A stretch of DNA of 64,000 nucleotides from Bretschneidera sinensis (taxonomy: Eukaryota; Streptophyta; Magnoliopsida; Brassicales; Akaniaceae). Of this stretch, positions 24,155 through 34,472 are shown piece after piece. The notes beneath the pieces are model-generated. The model searched no databases and was not told the origin of the DNA. It saw only the letters and a list, made by a program, of their open reading frames with translations. Position 1 is the stretch's first letter; the number at the start of each line of letters is the position of its first letter. A program made the position numbers and the translations under genes. The DNA is taken from positions 22,705,501 through 22,769,500 of the forward strand of contig CM043700.1 in assembly GCA_023935145.1 (NCBI GenBank), given 5' to 3'.

Positions 24155-24460
24155 ATGGCTGATATAGCTCTCATGAAAACCCCTGCAGCTGCAGTAACCT
24201 TCTCACCCACAACCATCCAACCAGCTACTGCACGACTAACCCCGTTCTCCGCGGTTGCACCAGCTCGCTTTCTTGTGGCGCCTAGGCTCCATAATATTCA
24301 TGTAATAAGCTTGGAGACAATTCGTGAAGGAGAAACTGAAGAAGCAGAACGCATAGAGACATTATGCCAAAGTTCTTCATTCTTAACGTCTACCTGTTTT
24401 TCAGAAGTGATGAAGAAGCCTAATTTTTCATCCTACAACCTGAATTGCGAGTGTGCTTAA
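24155..24460 (+). CDS. Hypothetical small protein (101 aa)
   Basis: An intact frame runs from ATG 24155 (context AACATGGCT, a good plant start) to the stop at 24458-24460. The first 50 residues are rich in Ala, Pro, Thr and Ser with few acidic residues, as in organelle transit peptides; the middle is acidic (REGETEEAERIE), and the C-terminal part carries several Cys. I recognise no family. A TATA box upstream and a good start context support a transcript; lack of any known homologue argues for caution. A long AT microsatellite begins 16 bp after the stop. Confidence 0.45.
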   Translation: MADIALMKTPAAAVTFSPTTIQPATARLTPFSAVAPARFLVAPRLHNIHVISLETIREGETEEAERIETLCQSSSFLTSTCFSEVMKKPNFSSYNLNCECA

Positions 24461-24472
24461 TTACGGGATGGG

Positions 24473-24475
<3 letters not shown>

Positions 24476-24534
<59 letters not shown>
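24476..24534. repeat. (AT)n microsatellite, about 29 units
   Basis: An uninterrupted AT repeat, directly downstream of the small ORF 24155-24460. Confidence 0.97.
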
Positions 24535-24537
<3 letters not shown>

Positions 24538-25189
24538 ACCGTGTAAATTGTATACTGAACATTGCAATTTAAAGTATTCATAAACTATATTTTGTTATTA
24601 ATATCATGTTAGGTACAAGAACTCAATTGAGAGAAATTTGGGTTTTGAGGGTTTATCGCACAAAGGTTCAAATATATGATGTTTGAAACCATATGAATCA
24701 AAAGTTTAAATTTATAAATTTTGGTTCAACAACTATATATATGTTCAGACCATGTTTAAACTACTCCAAACTCGCACCGCAGTAATAACTTTGCTTGAGC
24801 TTCTCATGTTGTTCGACTAACTTTGCTTGAGCATCCCATGTTATTCGACCAAATGCTTTTCCAGAGAGAATCCACCACACAAATTAAGGTCCAAATATAT
24901 GATTTTGGATGTCATATAAACATAAAAGCTTAACTTTATGGATTCTAGCCCCACTACCATATATATATACACACACTTCAAATATTCATTTTTTTTTCAA
25001 TGTGAGATACACTCACATGTGAACCTCAACATATGTATCAATATTTTTTTTATTGATATATTCATTGCATCTTTTAACCAAATACATTATAATTTGTTAT
25101 TGATAAACTGTTATATACCCAATATAACATGTAAACGAAAAATATAGACTTAAAATAATTACTTAACTTGATTATATTTTTTAATTTAG

Positions 25190-25440
25190 GTCCGTCTTTC
25201 TATGTTACTCTTTGGAAAAGAAGTTGGCTCAAAGCAAAACTCTTTCCTGCATTGTCAGATTGTGTTTATTTTATTATATATATTTTTTTCTGCAATCCTT
25301 CTGTGTTAACTGTATTTTCCGGTGTACTGCTATCTCTATTATTAATCAGTAAAGCTTCTTTAGCTTTTTAAAAAAAACCTTTTTCCTCGTTTATGTAATT
25401 GGTCAATTACCACTACCCACAACAAAGGTATCGCACACTG
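25190..25440 (+). repeat. Dispersed repeat fragment, copy 1
   Basis: Two pieces (about 25192-25248 and 25388-25430) match the reverse complement of about 33745-33835: a TTTGGAAAA.AAGTTGGC block, a GCAAAACTCTTTCCT block and ATGTAATTGGTCAATTACCA. Copy 1 carries about 140 extra bases between the blocks. The family is unknown; an LTR-element remnant is possible. Confidence 0.55.
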
Positions 25441-25929
25441 CCCATCTCTATACCGTCTTTTTTGGGCAAAAGAAGCGTCTCAATTGGCGCAGCTCTAGCG
25501 TCTTCAAGCAAGCAAGGAAGAAAAGAATGGCCTAACTCTACCAAGACGGATGTTAAAACAACACAAAAGATGAAAACGTAAAACATTTTTGAAATAATGC
25601 ACATTCTTTATTTGCATGTTCATTGAATTAGATTGCATAATTGATTTATCAAATTTTGTACCAACTCTACCCTACTACAGTACATTGTATAACCAAAAAT
25701 TGCATGCAACCCTCATTAAAAAAAAATATGCATGCTAACAAACTACAAAACGAGTCAATAAAAAGATGACGAGTGTTGTTAGAAGGACACTTGCGGTTGT
25801 CACCCTCTTCAATCACTCGGAACAATCCACCAATCATAAATAGAAAAACTTACTCGTTATAATACGTTACAATGTTTTTTAAGGTTGAAATTGTTATTTA
25901 CCACTCAGTTTCTTGTGTCTGTTCGTTAT

Positions 25930-26562
25930 TGTTGATGTCAAAAATCTGCCGCTGAGCTGGAGGTTCGGTATTCACACGGTCTGCACGAAGAAAGAAAGAT
26001 GAACTAAAAGTCACCTGAGGAAAGGGGGGTGGTGCCTCCGATGACTCTCCAATGCCTTTGTTAGTTCAAGGTTTTGAGAAAATTGAGAGAGTTACGATAT
26101 CAGTGTTTCAGTTATGAGCAATTTGAAGATGGGATTGGATTAACATACATTGGGCCTTTTACAGTGATTCAAAGGCAAGTTGACCACGTGCTTGGGATGG
26201 TGCGATCCCTGAGATCTCGCTCCTCTGGTAAAGGGTCTAGTTGCGTGTTCACGGATGACTCAATCCCTATAATCACGCATACACTTCTACGCGGGGGGAG
26301 TCCATGAGTGACGATGGCTTCGTCAACTGCTCATCCACGTGTCGTCTGGTCATTGGTGGGGAGTTGTCCATGTGTCATCATGCTATTGGAGGGTGAATTA
26401 TTGGTGTGGCCACGTGTCGCTCGGTCATTGGAAGGGAGTTGTCCATGTGTCATCAGACCATTGGAGAGTGAATTATTGGTGTGGTCATGTGTCGCCCGGT
26501 CATTAGAAGGGAGTTGTACATTTGTCATCAGACCATTGGAGAGTGAATTATTGACCGTATTA
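25930..26562 (-). repeat. LTR (3' copy in minus orientation) with three 75-bp subrepeats
   Basis: This 633-bp LTR is clearly similar to 28770-29325. It contains three units of about 75 bp, each starting near GTGTCG..GGTCATT (26340-26562). The other LTR has two, which accounts for the 77-bp length difference. Confidence 0.82.
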
Positions 26563-26580
26563 GAGGCCCCCCACTTCCTT
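26563..26580 (-). other. Polypurine tract of the minisatellite element
   Basis: On the minus strand the sequence is AAGGAAGTGGGGGGCCTC, directly before the 3' LTR. Confidence 0.65.
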
Positions 26581-26670
26581 AAGTACATTTATGTGCTTGA
26601 GGAAGCATAATAGAGCTTCACGCCATTGGTTGCATGCTTCAGACTGGGGTCGAGCATATGGACATTAGTC

Positions 26671-27640
26671 AAAATGCTCGGTCTTAGAGATTTTTTTGAG
26701 ACGTGGGACAGAGCGTATGAGGCTCAGTCAAAATGCTCGGCCTTGGAGATTTTTTGGAGACATGGTACCAAGCATATGAGGCTCAGTCAGAATGCTCGGC
26801 CTTGGAATTTTTATGGAGACGTGGGACTGAGCATATGAGGCTCAGTCAAAATGCTCAGCCTTGGAGATTTTATGGAGACGTGGGACCGAGCATATGAGGC
26901 TCAGTCAAAATGCTCAGCCTTGGAGATTTTATGGAGACGTGGGACCGAGCATATGAGACTCAGCGGCTCAGCCAAAATACTTGGCCTTGGAGATTTTCTG
27001 GAGACGTGGGATCGAGCAGATGAGGTTCAGTCAAAATGCTCAGCTTTGGAGATTTTCTGGAGACATAGGACCGAGCACATGAGGCTCAGTCAAAATGCTC
27101 GGCCTTGGAGATTTTCTAGAGACGTGGGACCGAGCACATGAGGCTCAATCAAAATACTCGGCCTTGGAGATTTTCTAGAGATGTGGGACTGAGCATATTA
27201 GGCTCAATCAAAATGCTCGGCCATGGAGATTTTCTGGAGACATAGGACTCGGCACATGAGGCTCAGTCAAAATGCTCGACCTTGAAGATTTTTTGGAGAC
27301 ATGGGACCGCGCATATGAGGCTTAGTCAAAATACTCGACCTTGGAGATTTTTTAGAGATATGAGACCGAGCATATGAGGCTCAATCAAAATGCTCGGTCT
27401 TGGAGATTTTCTGGAGATGTGGGACCGAGCATATGAGACTCAGTCAAAATGCTCGGCCTTGGAGATTTTCTGGAGATGTGGGACCGAGTATATGAGGCTC
27501 AATCAAAATGCTCAGCCTTGGAGATTTTCTGGAGACGTAGGACCGAACACATGAGGCTCAGTCAAAATGCTTGGCCTTGGAGATCTTTTTGGAGATGTGG
27601 GACTGAGCATATGAAGCTCAGTCAAAATTTTCGTCCTTGG
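26671..27640. repeat. 59-bp minisatellite, about 16-17 units
   Basis: Units begin AAAATGCTCGGCCTTGGAGA and contain GGGACCGAGCATATGAGGCT. Starts at 26671, 26730, 26789, 26848 and 26907 give a constant 59-bp step; one unit near 26960 has a small insertion. Since 59 is not a multiple of 3, the several short open frames over it are by-products of the repeat and not genes. Confidence 0.95.
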
Positions 27641-28560
27641 AGTGAGCATGCACACTGATGCCAGGGCTCGGAGGCGGCGTGTGTACTGACGCTAAAGCTC
27701 TTAAAGAGCGTGCGCATTGATGCTAGGGCTCTTCGAGAGCGTACACACTGATGCTCGTCCTCAGAGGGAGCGTGCACACTGATGTTAGGGCTCTCCGAGA
27801 GTGTGCACACTGATACTCGGCCTCGAAGGCGACGTGCACACTAATGCTCGGCCTCTTCGAGAGTGTGCACACTAATACCATGGCTCAGAGAGAGAATGCG
27901 AACTGATACTAGGGCTCTCCGAGAGTGTGCGCACTGAAGCTCGGTCTCGAAGGGAGCATGCGCACTGATGCTAGGGCTCATCGAGAGTGTGCGCACTAGT
28001 GCTCGACCTCAGAGAGAGCATGCATACTAGCGTCAGGGCTTAGAAGGAGTGTGCACATTGATGCTAGGGCTCTCCAAGAGTGTGCGCACTAATTTTAAGC
28101 CTCAAAAGTGACGTGTGCACTGATGCTCGGCCTCTCCAAGAGTCTGTGCACTAACACTATGGCTCGGAGGGAGCGTGTGCACTAATGCTAGGGCTCTCTA
28201 AGAGTGTGCGCACTGATGCTCGGCCTTGGAGAGAGAGTGTGCACTAATGCCAAGGCTTAGAGGGAGCATGTGCACTGATGCTAGGGCTTTCCAAGAGTGT
28301 GCGCACTGATGCTCGGCCTTGGAGGTGATGTTCGCACTAATGCTCGGCCTCTCCGAGAGCGTGCGCACTGACGCCATGGCTCAAAGGGAGTGTGTGCACT
28401 GATGCTAAGGCTTTGCGAGAGTGTATGCACTGATGCTCGTACTCAGAGGTGATGTGCGCACTGATGCTCGACCTCTTTAAGTGTGTGCACACTGATGCTT
28501 GGCCTCAGAGGTGACGTGCGCACTGATGCTTGGTCTCGGAGGTGGCGTTCGCACTGCGGC
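27640..28560. repeat. About 31-bp minisatellite, roughly 29 diverged units
   Basis: Units follow the pattern GTGCGCACTGATGCTCGGCCT plus a variable CTC(C/T)GAGAG half. Two unit types alternate, 'gctcggcctc' and 'gctagggctc', suggesting a higher-order dimer of about 62 bp. Units differ far more than those of the neighbouring 59-bp array. Confidence 0.92.
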
Positions 28561-28749
28561 TCTACAGTGTGGACTAGTGTGCACTCGAAATTCCGAAGTG
28601 TGCAAAATAGTGTTGCATAGCTTGGTAGGGTGCACCAGTGTGGGTTTGAAACTCCGAAGTGTGTGATATGGTTTCACGTGGCTCGGCATGGCAACAGATG
28701 AGTTCTTTAGATTTCTTTACTTCTACTATTTAGCGAGAGATTGGTTGTT

Positions 28750-28769
28750 TCCCATGGACGACGTCAATT
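28750..28769 (-). other. Degenerate primer-binding site of the minisatellite element
   Basis: Reading the minus strand just after the LTR gives TTGACGTCGTCCATGGGAA, which resembles the plant gypsy PBS TTGGCGCCGTCTGTGGGAA, with changes mostly of the CpG-decay kind. Confidence 0.65.
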
Positions 28770-29325
28770 TGTTGATGCTGAAAATTTGCTGCTGAGCTAG
28801 AGGTCCGTTATTCCACGGTCTGCACAAAGAAAGAAGGATGAACTTAAAAGTCACAGGAGGAAAAGGGGGTGGTGCCTCCAAGGACTCTCCGATGCCTTTG
28901 TTAATACAATGTTTTGAGAAAATGGAGAGAGTTATGATATCAGTGTTTCAGTGATGAGCTTGAATTTAAAGATGAGATTGAATTCACATACCTTGGGTCT
29001 TTTATAGTGATTCAGAGGCAAGTTGACCACGTGGTTGGGATGGTGCAATCCCTAAGATCCCGTCCCTCCGACGAAGGGTCGCGTGTTTAAGGATGACTCA
29101 ATCCTTGTAATCACGCTTACACTTCTGCGCAAGGGGAGTCCGTGAGTGACGAAGGCTTCGTCAACTGATCGTCCACGTGTCGCCCAGTCATTGAAAGGGA
29201 GTTGTCCATGTGTCATTAGACCATTAAAGAGTAAATTATTGGTGTGACAACGTGTCGCCTGGTCATTGGAAGGGACTTGTCCATGTATCATCAAACTATT
29301 GGAGAGTGAATTATTGACCGTATCA
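28770..29325 (-). repeat. LTR (5' copy in minus orientation) with two 75-bp subrepeats
   Basis: This 556-bp LTR pairs with 25930-26562. It keeps the TG/CA termini on both strands. Confidence 0.82.
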
Positions 29326-29484
29326 GTTACTAATACACTTTTAGGGTGTTACAAATTGGTGATAAATTTGAGGCTCTAAACTTTTTCCCAAAAATGAATT
29401 AAGAAAAAAATTGTAATAGATAAAAATCTCCATACTTCAAATTATATATCCACTGTATACAGTAATGATAATAAAAACTACACA

Positions 29485-29900
29485 TTGTGTCAATATTTTT
29501 TTTTCAACGGCAAAATAACTTTCATTAAATTCAAGGAAGCATTTAATTGCACCTACTCAAGAGTGACCACACTTTGCACTATAAATCCGCCAAACTGAAA
29601 AGTACGACAAAAGTCAAAACATCTCGGGTGCAAATGAGCAATCCTTTAAACAACTTAATCTTTTCTCTTATTTTTTTTTTTTTGGTAAGACGGAGTGGGC
29701 AAGCCCACTAGACAACTACACACCTACACCGAGAGACCCCTAACAAGTCATTCCTAATCATCTTCACAACATCATGTTGGACACTTGAGGCCACACATGG
29801 AAGCATGCAGTTGAACTCTCCTTGTTTAGCAAACCAGTCCACACAATGTTTAGCCTCGCGTTGAATATGGTATAGCGAGCATTAATCCCAGTTCAAGAGA
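29485..29900 (-). mobile_element. LINE 3' fragments with RNase H-like relic
   Basis: On the minus strand, about 29890-29700, a frame reads YHIQREAKHCVDWFAKQG followed by a Cys-Val-Ala-Ser block, the C-terminal RNase H region of plant LINE polyproteins. Poly-T runs at about 29671-29685 and 29488-29495 on the plus strand are the expected poly-A tails, so two tails, and perhaps two insertions, are present. Confidence 0.65.
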
Positions 29901-30407
29901 AGGTTCTTGCAAAACTGAATCTTTGCTTTGCTAAATAAACTTCCAACCCTAAAACTTCCATCGATTCAAATAGCAGGAGGTCCAACCGATTATACAAACT
30001 TGAAACTAATTAGCTTCAAGAAAGCGATAACATCTCTTTGGACACTAAAAATTCACACCAAAACGATAGCCATTGATATTTTAAGCTGTGACGATCAGTG
30101 TTTACAAGAACATTAAAAAAATCATTTGCAATTTTTTTTCCTAGTTATGATATGTATTTATCTAGCTAGCTAACTTTCACTGTAGGATACATATATCACT
30201 TCTACGGATGAGACAATTTTGCAGTGGAGACCAACGAGGTCTCAACCTGGCTAACTTCTTCATATTCTACAGGCCTCGAACATTAAGATCCAACAAAAGA
30301 GCCACTAGATTTACTAGTGTTGTTCTTACTACCTGATAGAAAAATGGACTTTCTTATACAAACACTTTGTTACAAAACAAGCAAAAAAGTATATTTGAAA
30401 ATTATTG

Positions 30408-30552
30408 TCTAGCACAGTGTCACGAGAGATACATGACACAATGGTCTATCTCGTCTTTGAATGAAAATAAAAAATATATTTTTTTCTCTTCTCATACCAT
30501 TTAACGGTAAGATGAACCATTGTGTCATGTATCTCTCATAATACTGTACCAT
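30408..30552. mobile_element. Palindromic MITE, copy 1
   Basis: The arms GAGAGATACATGACACAATGG (left) and its reverse complement (right) flank a short AT-rich centre; outside them, AGCACAGTGTCACGAGAG mirrors TACAGTATTATGAGAG. A second copy lies at 55040-55195. About 145 bp long, with no coding content. Confidence 0.75.
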
Positions 30553-31435
30553 ACAAAAACTTCTTTTTTCATTCAACCAAAACAATTTAATGTCGCTGAC
30601 GTGCATTGAATGCTCTTTTCTTCTCTATTTTATTTTCTTTCTTTGGGTTTTCTTGTTCTTTTATTTTTTACCTCCAAAATTCAAACCAAAAATTAGCAAT
30701 TGGTAAATTGCAAAAAACTTTATTTTATTTTAGTTTGAATTTTTTTTTTGCACAAAACACCTTTATGTATTTTTCATTAATTGATCATTTAGATTTTGGT
30801 CAATCATAAATCCACCTAAGCAAGTAAATTTGAAAACTCAAAAACGCCTTTATTTCTTTCTCTTCACCCGAAATTTTTTTTCTTTTCTACTCCTTTCTTC
30901 TCGTCTTTCTTCTTTCCTTTCTTTCCTTTCAATTTTCTTCTCTTCCCTACAACTCTCTCTCCACGAAATCGTAGGAAATTTTGGGGGCCTTTCTCTCATT
31001 GTTTTTTCCTCTACTACACACCACAGCCACCCAAGCAATAGACTAGGTTCTGCATCTCTTATTTTTGAGGTGCAAAGTCCAAACCTCTTATTCTTGTGGA
31101 ATTCTATTCTTAAGAATTTCGGTCAAACAGTGATAGTAAGACACCAGGGTTTGACACTCATTTTTTATACTCGTAATAGTCGACTAAACGAAGTGATGCA
31201 TATAATTTATCATTTTATAGAATTAATGTAACAACACTGCGACAACGCATTTCATGTAAAATCAATACACTTTAGAGTCAAAATGTATGAAAGAACCATC
31301 AATCTCAAAATATTGATTTTAATTAACAAAGTTTATATAGTGCGATGATTTGTTACAAGGCACCGAAGTTTTGACCTTCTCTTTTTATTAACCAGAAACT
31401 CTTTGTGGATAAACTAATTGTTTGATTGTCTCTAT

Positions 31436-32527
31436 GTGAAGACTAAGGGTGGCAACAGGCAATGGGCGGTAGTACTGGTCCATGGTTCACACAAGACTGC
31501 TTACATTGTCGTATTAATTTTTTAATAACGTAAGTTAGATACAATCTAATTAAAACCAACATGGTCAGTAGGTCATCATGTCGTGCCGATTTATGGGTTT
31601 CATAGATATATATTGATTTTTTTTTAAAATAATAAATAAAAAACTTAAAAATATTTAATTGAATACTTATAATTGTATAGAAAAAAATTATTTAATTGAT
31701 GAAATTAAATATTATAAATAACTTAAAATTAAAAAAAAGTAATAAAATAAACAAATAACTTAAAAATTACAAAGTTCAAATATCTTCCAAATAAATAACT
31801 TACAAAAACAACAACATATAAAATAAATAAATAAGTTAAAATAAACAAAGAAATTGAAATGATTTACAAATGAGTGAAATATAAAAAAACAACTTAAAAA
31901 TTTTAAAAATTAAAAAGACAAAATAATATTATTATTATTTAGTTTGTCACCGTTTATACTCTCTCAGGAAGGAATTATAAACTTTTCTTCATTCTTGACT
32001 CTTCAAGCATCACTCGATCCGTTATATTGATATTTCTTTAATATATTACTTGCATGACCTTTCGCATTTAGCTAATACTTTGTGCATATTAGCATTTGCA
32101 ACGTTTTCAGTAAAAAGTGTTGATTGCAATTCATCCAAAATTCTAGAACATGTACTAAAACTGTGTTCCAATAATTCTATGGTAAACACTGAAACAGTTA
32201 GATCATATACCATTATGTTAAGAATAAAGATAATAATGTTCATTTTTCTTTCACCATCCTAAAATGTCAAATTTATCATCATCTAATTCTTTTTTATTCA
32301 TCGTTCTAATAGTATCAAATTGTATGTAATTTTGAATTTTATTAAATATTATTAGTCGTGTCGAGACATGCTTCATGTCGTATCATGTTGTGGACCTCAA
32401 AAATTAAGTTCAGCATGATCCATCCACTTAGACCGTACCAAACACGACACGTCACTTGACAATGTAAACCGTGCCGTACCTTATTTGTTTCGGACCGTAC
32501 CGACCCATTGCCATCCCTAGTTAAGAC
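31436..32527. mobile_element. hAT-type DNA transposon derivative (with TSDs)
   Basis: The element is 31444-32519. Its ends TAAGGGTGGCAAC and the reverse complement of the right end TAGGGATGGCAATGGG are typical hAT termini. Flanks GTGAAGAC (31436-31443) and GTTAAGAC (32520-32527) make an 8-bp target duplication with one mismatch. The interior is AT-rich; a relic of the transposase C-terminus is readable on the minus strand. Confidence 0.8.
32046..32243 (-). pseudogene. hAT transposase C-terminal (hATC) relic
   Basis: Within a 65-codon minus-strand frame the stretch HSFSTCSRILDELQSTL resembles the hATC dimerisation block of plant hAT transposases (usual form SAFSTGGRVLD..RSSL). The match lies in the correct place, inside an element with hAT ends. 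It is only a fragment; no catalytic region is seen. Confidence 0.6.
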
Positions 32528-33599
32528 TATGTTGTTACAAAACAAGACACCGTACATTGTTAACACATTTGATAATAGAATCAATATATTCCATAGTAAT
32601 GACTTTTTCTTACATTTTATCTTCAAATGTATTACCAAGGCATCATAACTTAAGGCACCATAAAATTCACTGATTCTAACTCAAGTGCTATAATATAATA
32701 TAAATCATGGTTGTTAATTTTGTTTCGCTTAGTTGAAATGATCGAAACGTTTTGGTTTTAACGTAAAACTGAAATGAAACATCTATATACTTTATTTTAT
32801 CTTTCGTTTTGGTCAATTTCTATCGAAATATTAAAATGTTAATTTTTTATATTTGCGAAAACTTTAAGGGGCTAATTTGAGATTTTCACTATTTTTTTTT
32901 AATTGGGGATTGATGTTTGAATGATAATTGTTTTACTATAATATATATATTTTTTAAAGATATGTAAATTGATAATAGGACAAAGTTTCAATTTATGTAT
33001 GATTAATTTATATATTTGAATGGTGATTGTTTTCTTATGATTTATATTTATAATTATATATATTTTATGAAATGTATATAATTTGACAAGGACGTATTTG
33101 AAAATACCATTAAATCCGAAACAGTGCACCGAAATGGAATGAAACGAAACCGAAAATCTGTCCAACGTAAAATTTACAACCTTAATATAAATATAAAAAT
33201 TCGGTCAAATTCATGTTTTAATTTGTTTTCCATTTTAGCTTTCAAAAAAATGTTTTTAGAAATAAGAAAAAAAAAACAAATTTGGATAACTGATTTTAGA
33301 TTTTTTGTTTTTAAATCCACGTTATAGTGGAGATACAATCTGACGGGAGAAAAATTTATTATTCACTTTTAAATGTTTTTTCTTATTATTTTAAAATTAT
33401 TATAAAAAATAAAAAAAAAACAAAAAAAACATCGAAAAGATGTTTTTAAAAAACAACCTATTTTGAGAATAGTTTTCAAAAACTTATTACCAAAAACACT
33501 GAACCAAATGTATTTTCAATGTCAGAAAAATGTTTTCAAATAGGCCATCCAAACATAAGCGTTTAAAATATTTGCTATACAACTTTTCTTAATTAACGT

Positions 33600-33925
33600 G
33601 GTATCAAGACTTTGAGTTCGGGTTTCAATTCTTGGATACCCTCTTTCTCATCCTTCGTTAATTCTCATCCAACAATGTCTCTATCCACACTTGAGTGCTT
33701 GTCCGATCATCGGTGATTGCACTTAAAAGGACCCGTGCGGGTGATGGTAATTGACCAATTACATGAGGAAAGAGTTTTGCCTTATGCCAACTTTTTTTCC
33801 AAAGACTAACGTAACCTAAGGACCTCCCTTTTTTCTGGGTGAAATGAGTTCTGATATGATAAACCTGAGGCCCATCATGTCCCATGTACCTCACCAGGGT
33901 AGTTGTAACCATCAACCAGCTCACA
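33600..33925 (-). repeat. Dispersed repeat fragment, copy 2
   Basis: The reverse complement of about 33745-33835 matches the two blocks at 25192-25248 and 25388-25430. An 88-codon frame on the minus strand covers it but has no family features; I treat it as repeat-derived. Confidence 0.5.
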
Positions 33926-34265
33926 TGCTTATGCAGATTTCAGTCTGACATATCATTGACATAAAAGATCTAAGAAGATTTCACAAATTTGAAGGCCAAT
34001 TGAGCTAATGACCATGCAAAGTGCAAATTCCAACAGGCAGGCCTTGCTAGAATAATGAAGCAGCACAACCATGAGCTAGCAAATTCTATGAATGCTTTCA
34101 TATCACAAAGAACACTATTCAAATCTATTTTCTTCTTAGGTAAGGTTGACAAAGGACAGACACCCATAGCAGTAGTGGCAGCATTATAGCAGGACTCACA
34201 AGCTTCGTGTTTATTTCCAAATTCTAACTAGAGATACCTAATCTCTTTTAGCATTTGAGGCCAAG

Positions 34266-34472
34266 TCACTTTCCATTGTTTTCCTCATTCTGCTGCTCAT
34301 AACGACGCTTGAATTTAGCAACCTGTCCTAAACTTTCGGCCATCTGCCGCGTTGCTCTGAAGCGGTAAACTTTACCAACATGGTGAATCTTTGACATCAT
34401 AACATGCATCAATCCGCCACTCTGGGTCACATAGGATATCCGTTGCATCTGAGGGTGCAATCCTTTCTTCAT
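34266..34472 (-). CDS. Mitochondrial large-subunit ribosomal protein bL31m (68 aa)
   Basis: The intact frame from ATG 34472 to TGA 34266-34268 begins MKKGLHPQMQRISYVTQSGG, the plant mitochondrial version of bacterial L31 (bacterial form MKKGIHP...), and continues with the conserved KIHHVGKVY and a basic AKFKRRYEQQ tail. It should act in the mitochondrial large ribosomal subunit. It lacks the Cys residues of zinc-binding L31. A splice acceptor (CAG at 34484-34486, minus strand) lies 11 bases before the ATG, so the whole frame sits in one exon after a 5'UTR intron. The likely first exon ends at 37071. The imported protein has no long presequence, as is normal for this family. Confidence 0.8.
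   Translation of the reverse strand: MKKGLHPQMQRISYVTQSGGLMHVMMSKIHHVGKVYRFRATRQMAESLGQVAKFKRRYEQQNEENNGK

Larger units (their letters stand above)
25925..29330 (-). mobile_element. Non-autonomous gypsy-type retroelement filled with minisatellites
   Basis: Two direct repeats, 25930-26562 and 28770-29325, are LTRs: seen on the minus strand they run TGATACGG...ATCAACA (the left copy has decayed at that end). Reading on the minus strand, a degenerate PBS resembling TTGGCGCCGTCTGTGGGAA lies at about 28750-28769, and a purine tract (AAGGAAGTGGGGGG) lies at 26563-26580, just before the 3' LTR. Flanks GTTAT (25925-25929) and GTTAC (29326-29330) are a probable 5-bp target duplication with one change. 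The 2.2-kb interior has no protein-coding relic; it is two tandem arrays. This fits a small LARD-like derivative of a gypsy (Tat-type PBS) element. Confidence 0.8.

Noticed and set aside
26626..27658. Chain of short open frames (MLGLGDFLETWDR-like peptides) as a possible repeat protein gene
   Set aside because: They are products of the 59-bp tandem array; because 59 is not a multiple of 3, the same DNA is read in rotating frames. There is no start or promoter context, and the array lies inside an LTR element.
27640..28560. CRISPR-like repeat-spacer array
   Set aside because: Units are contiguous and diverged throughout, with no constant repeat and unique spacers, and the DNA is plant nuclear.
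30830..31231. 133-codon plus-strand frame
   Set aside because: It begins in a T/C-rich low-complexity stretch, has no family motif, and the opposite strand frame is equally open; this is typical of composition bias.
33658..33924. 88-codon minus-strand frame as a gene
   Set aside because: Part of it recurs as an inverted, broken copy at 25190-25440 and it has no family motif, so it is repeat-derived.
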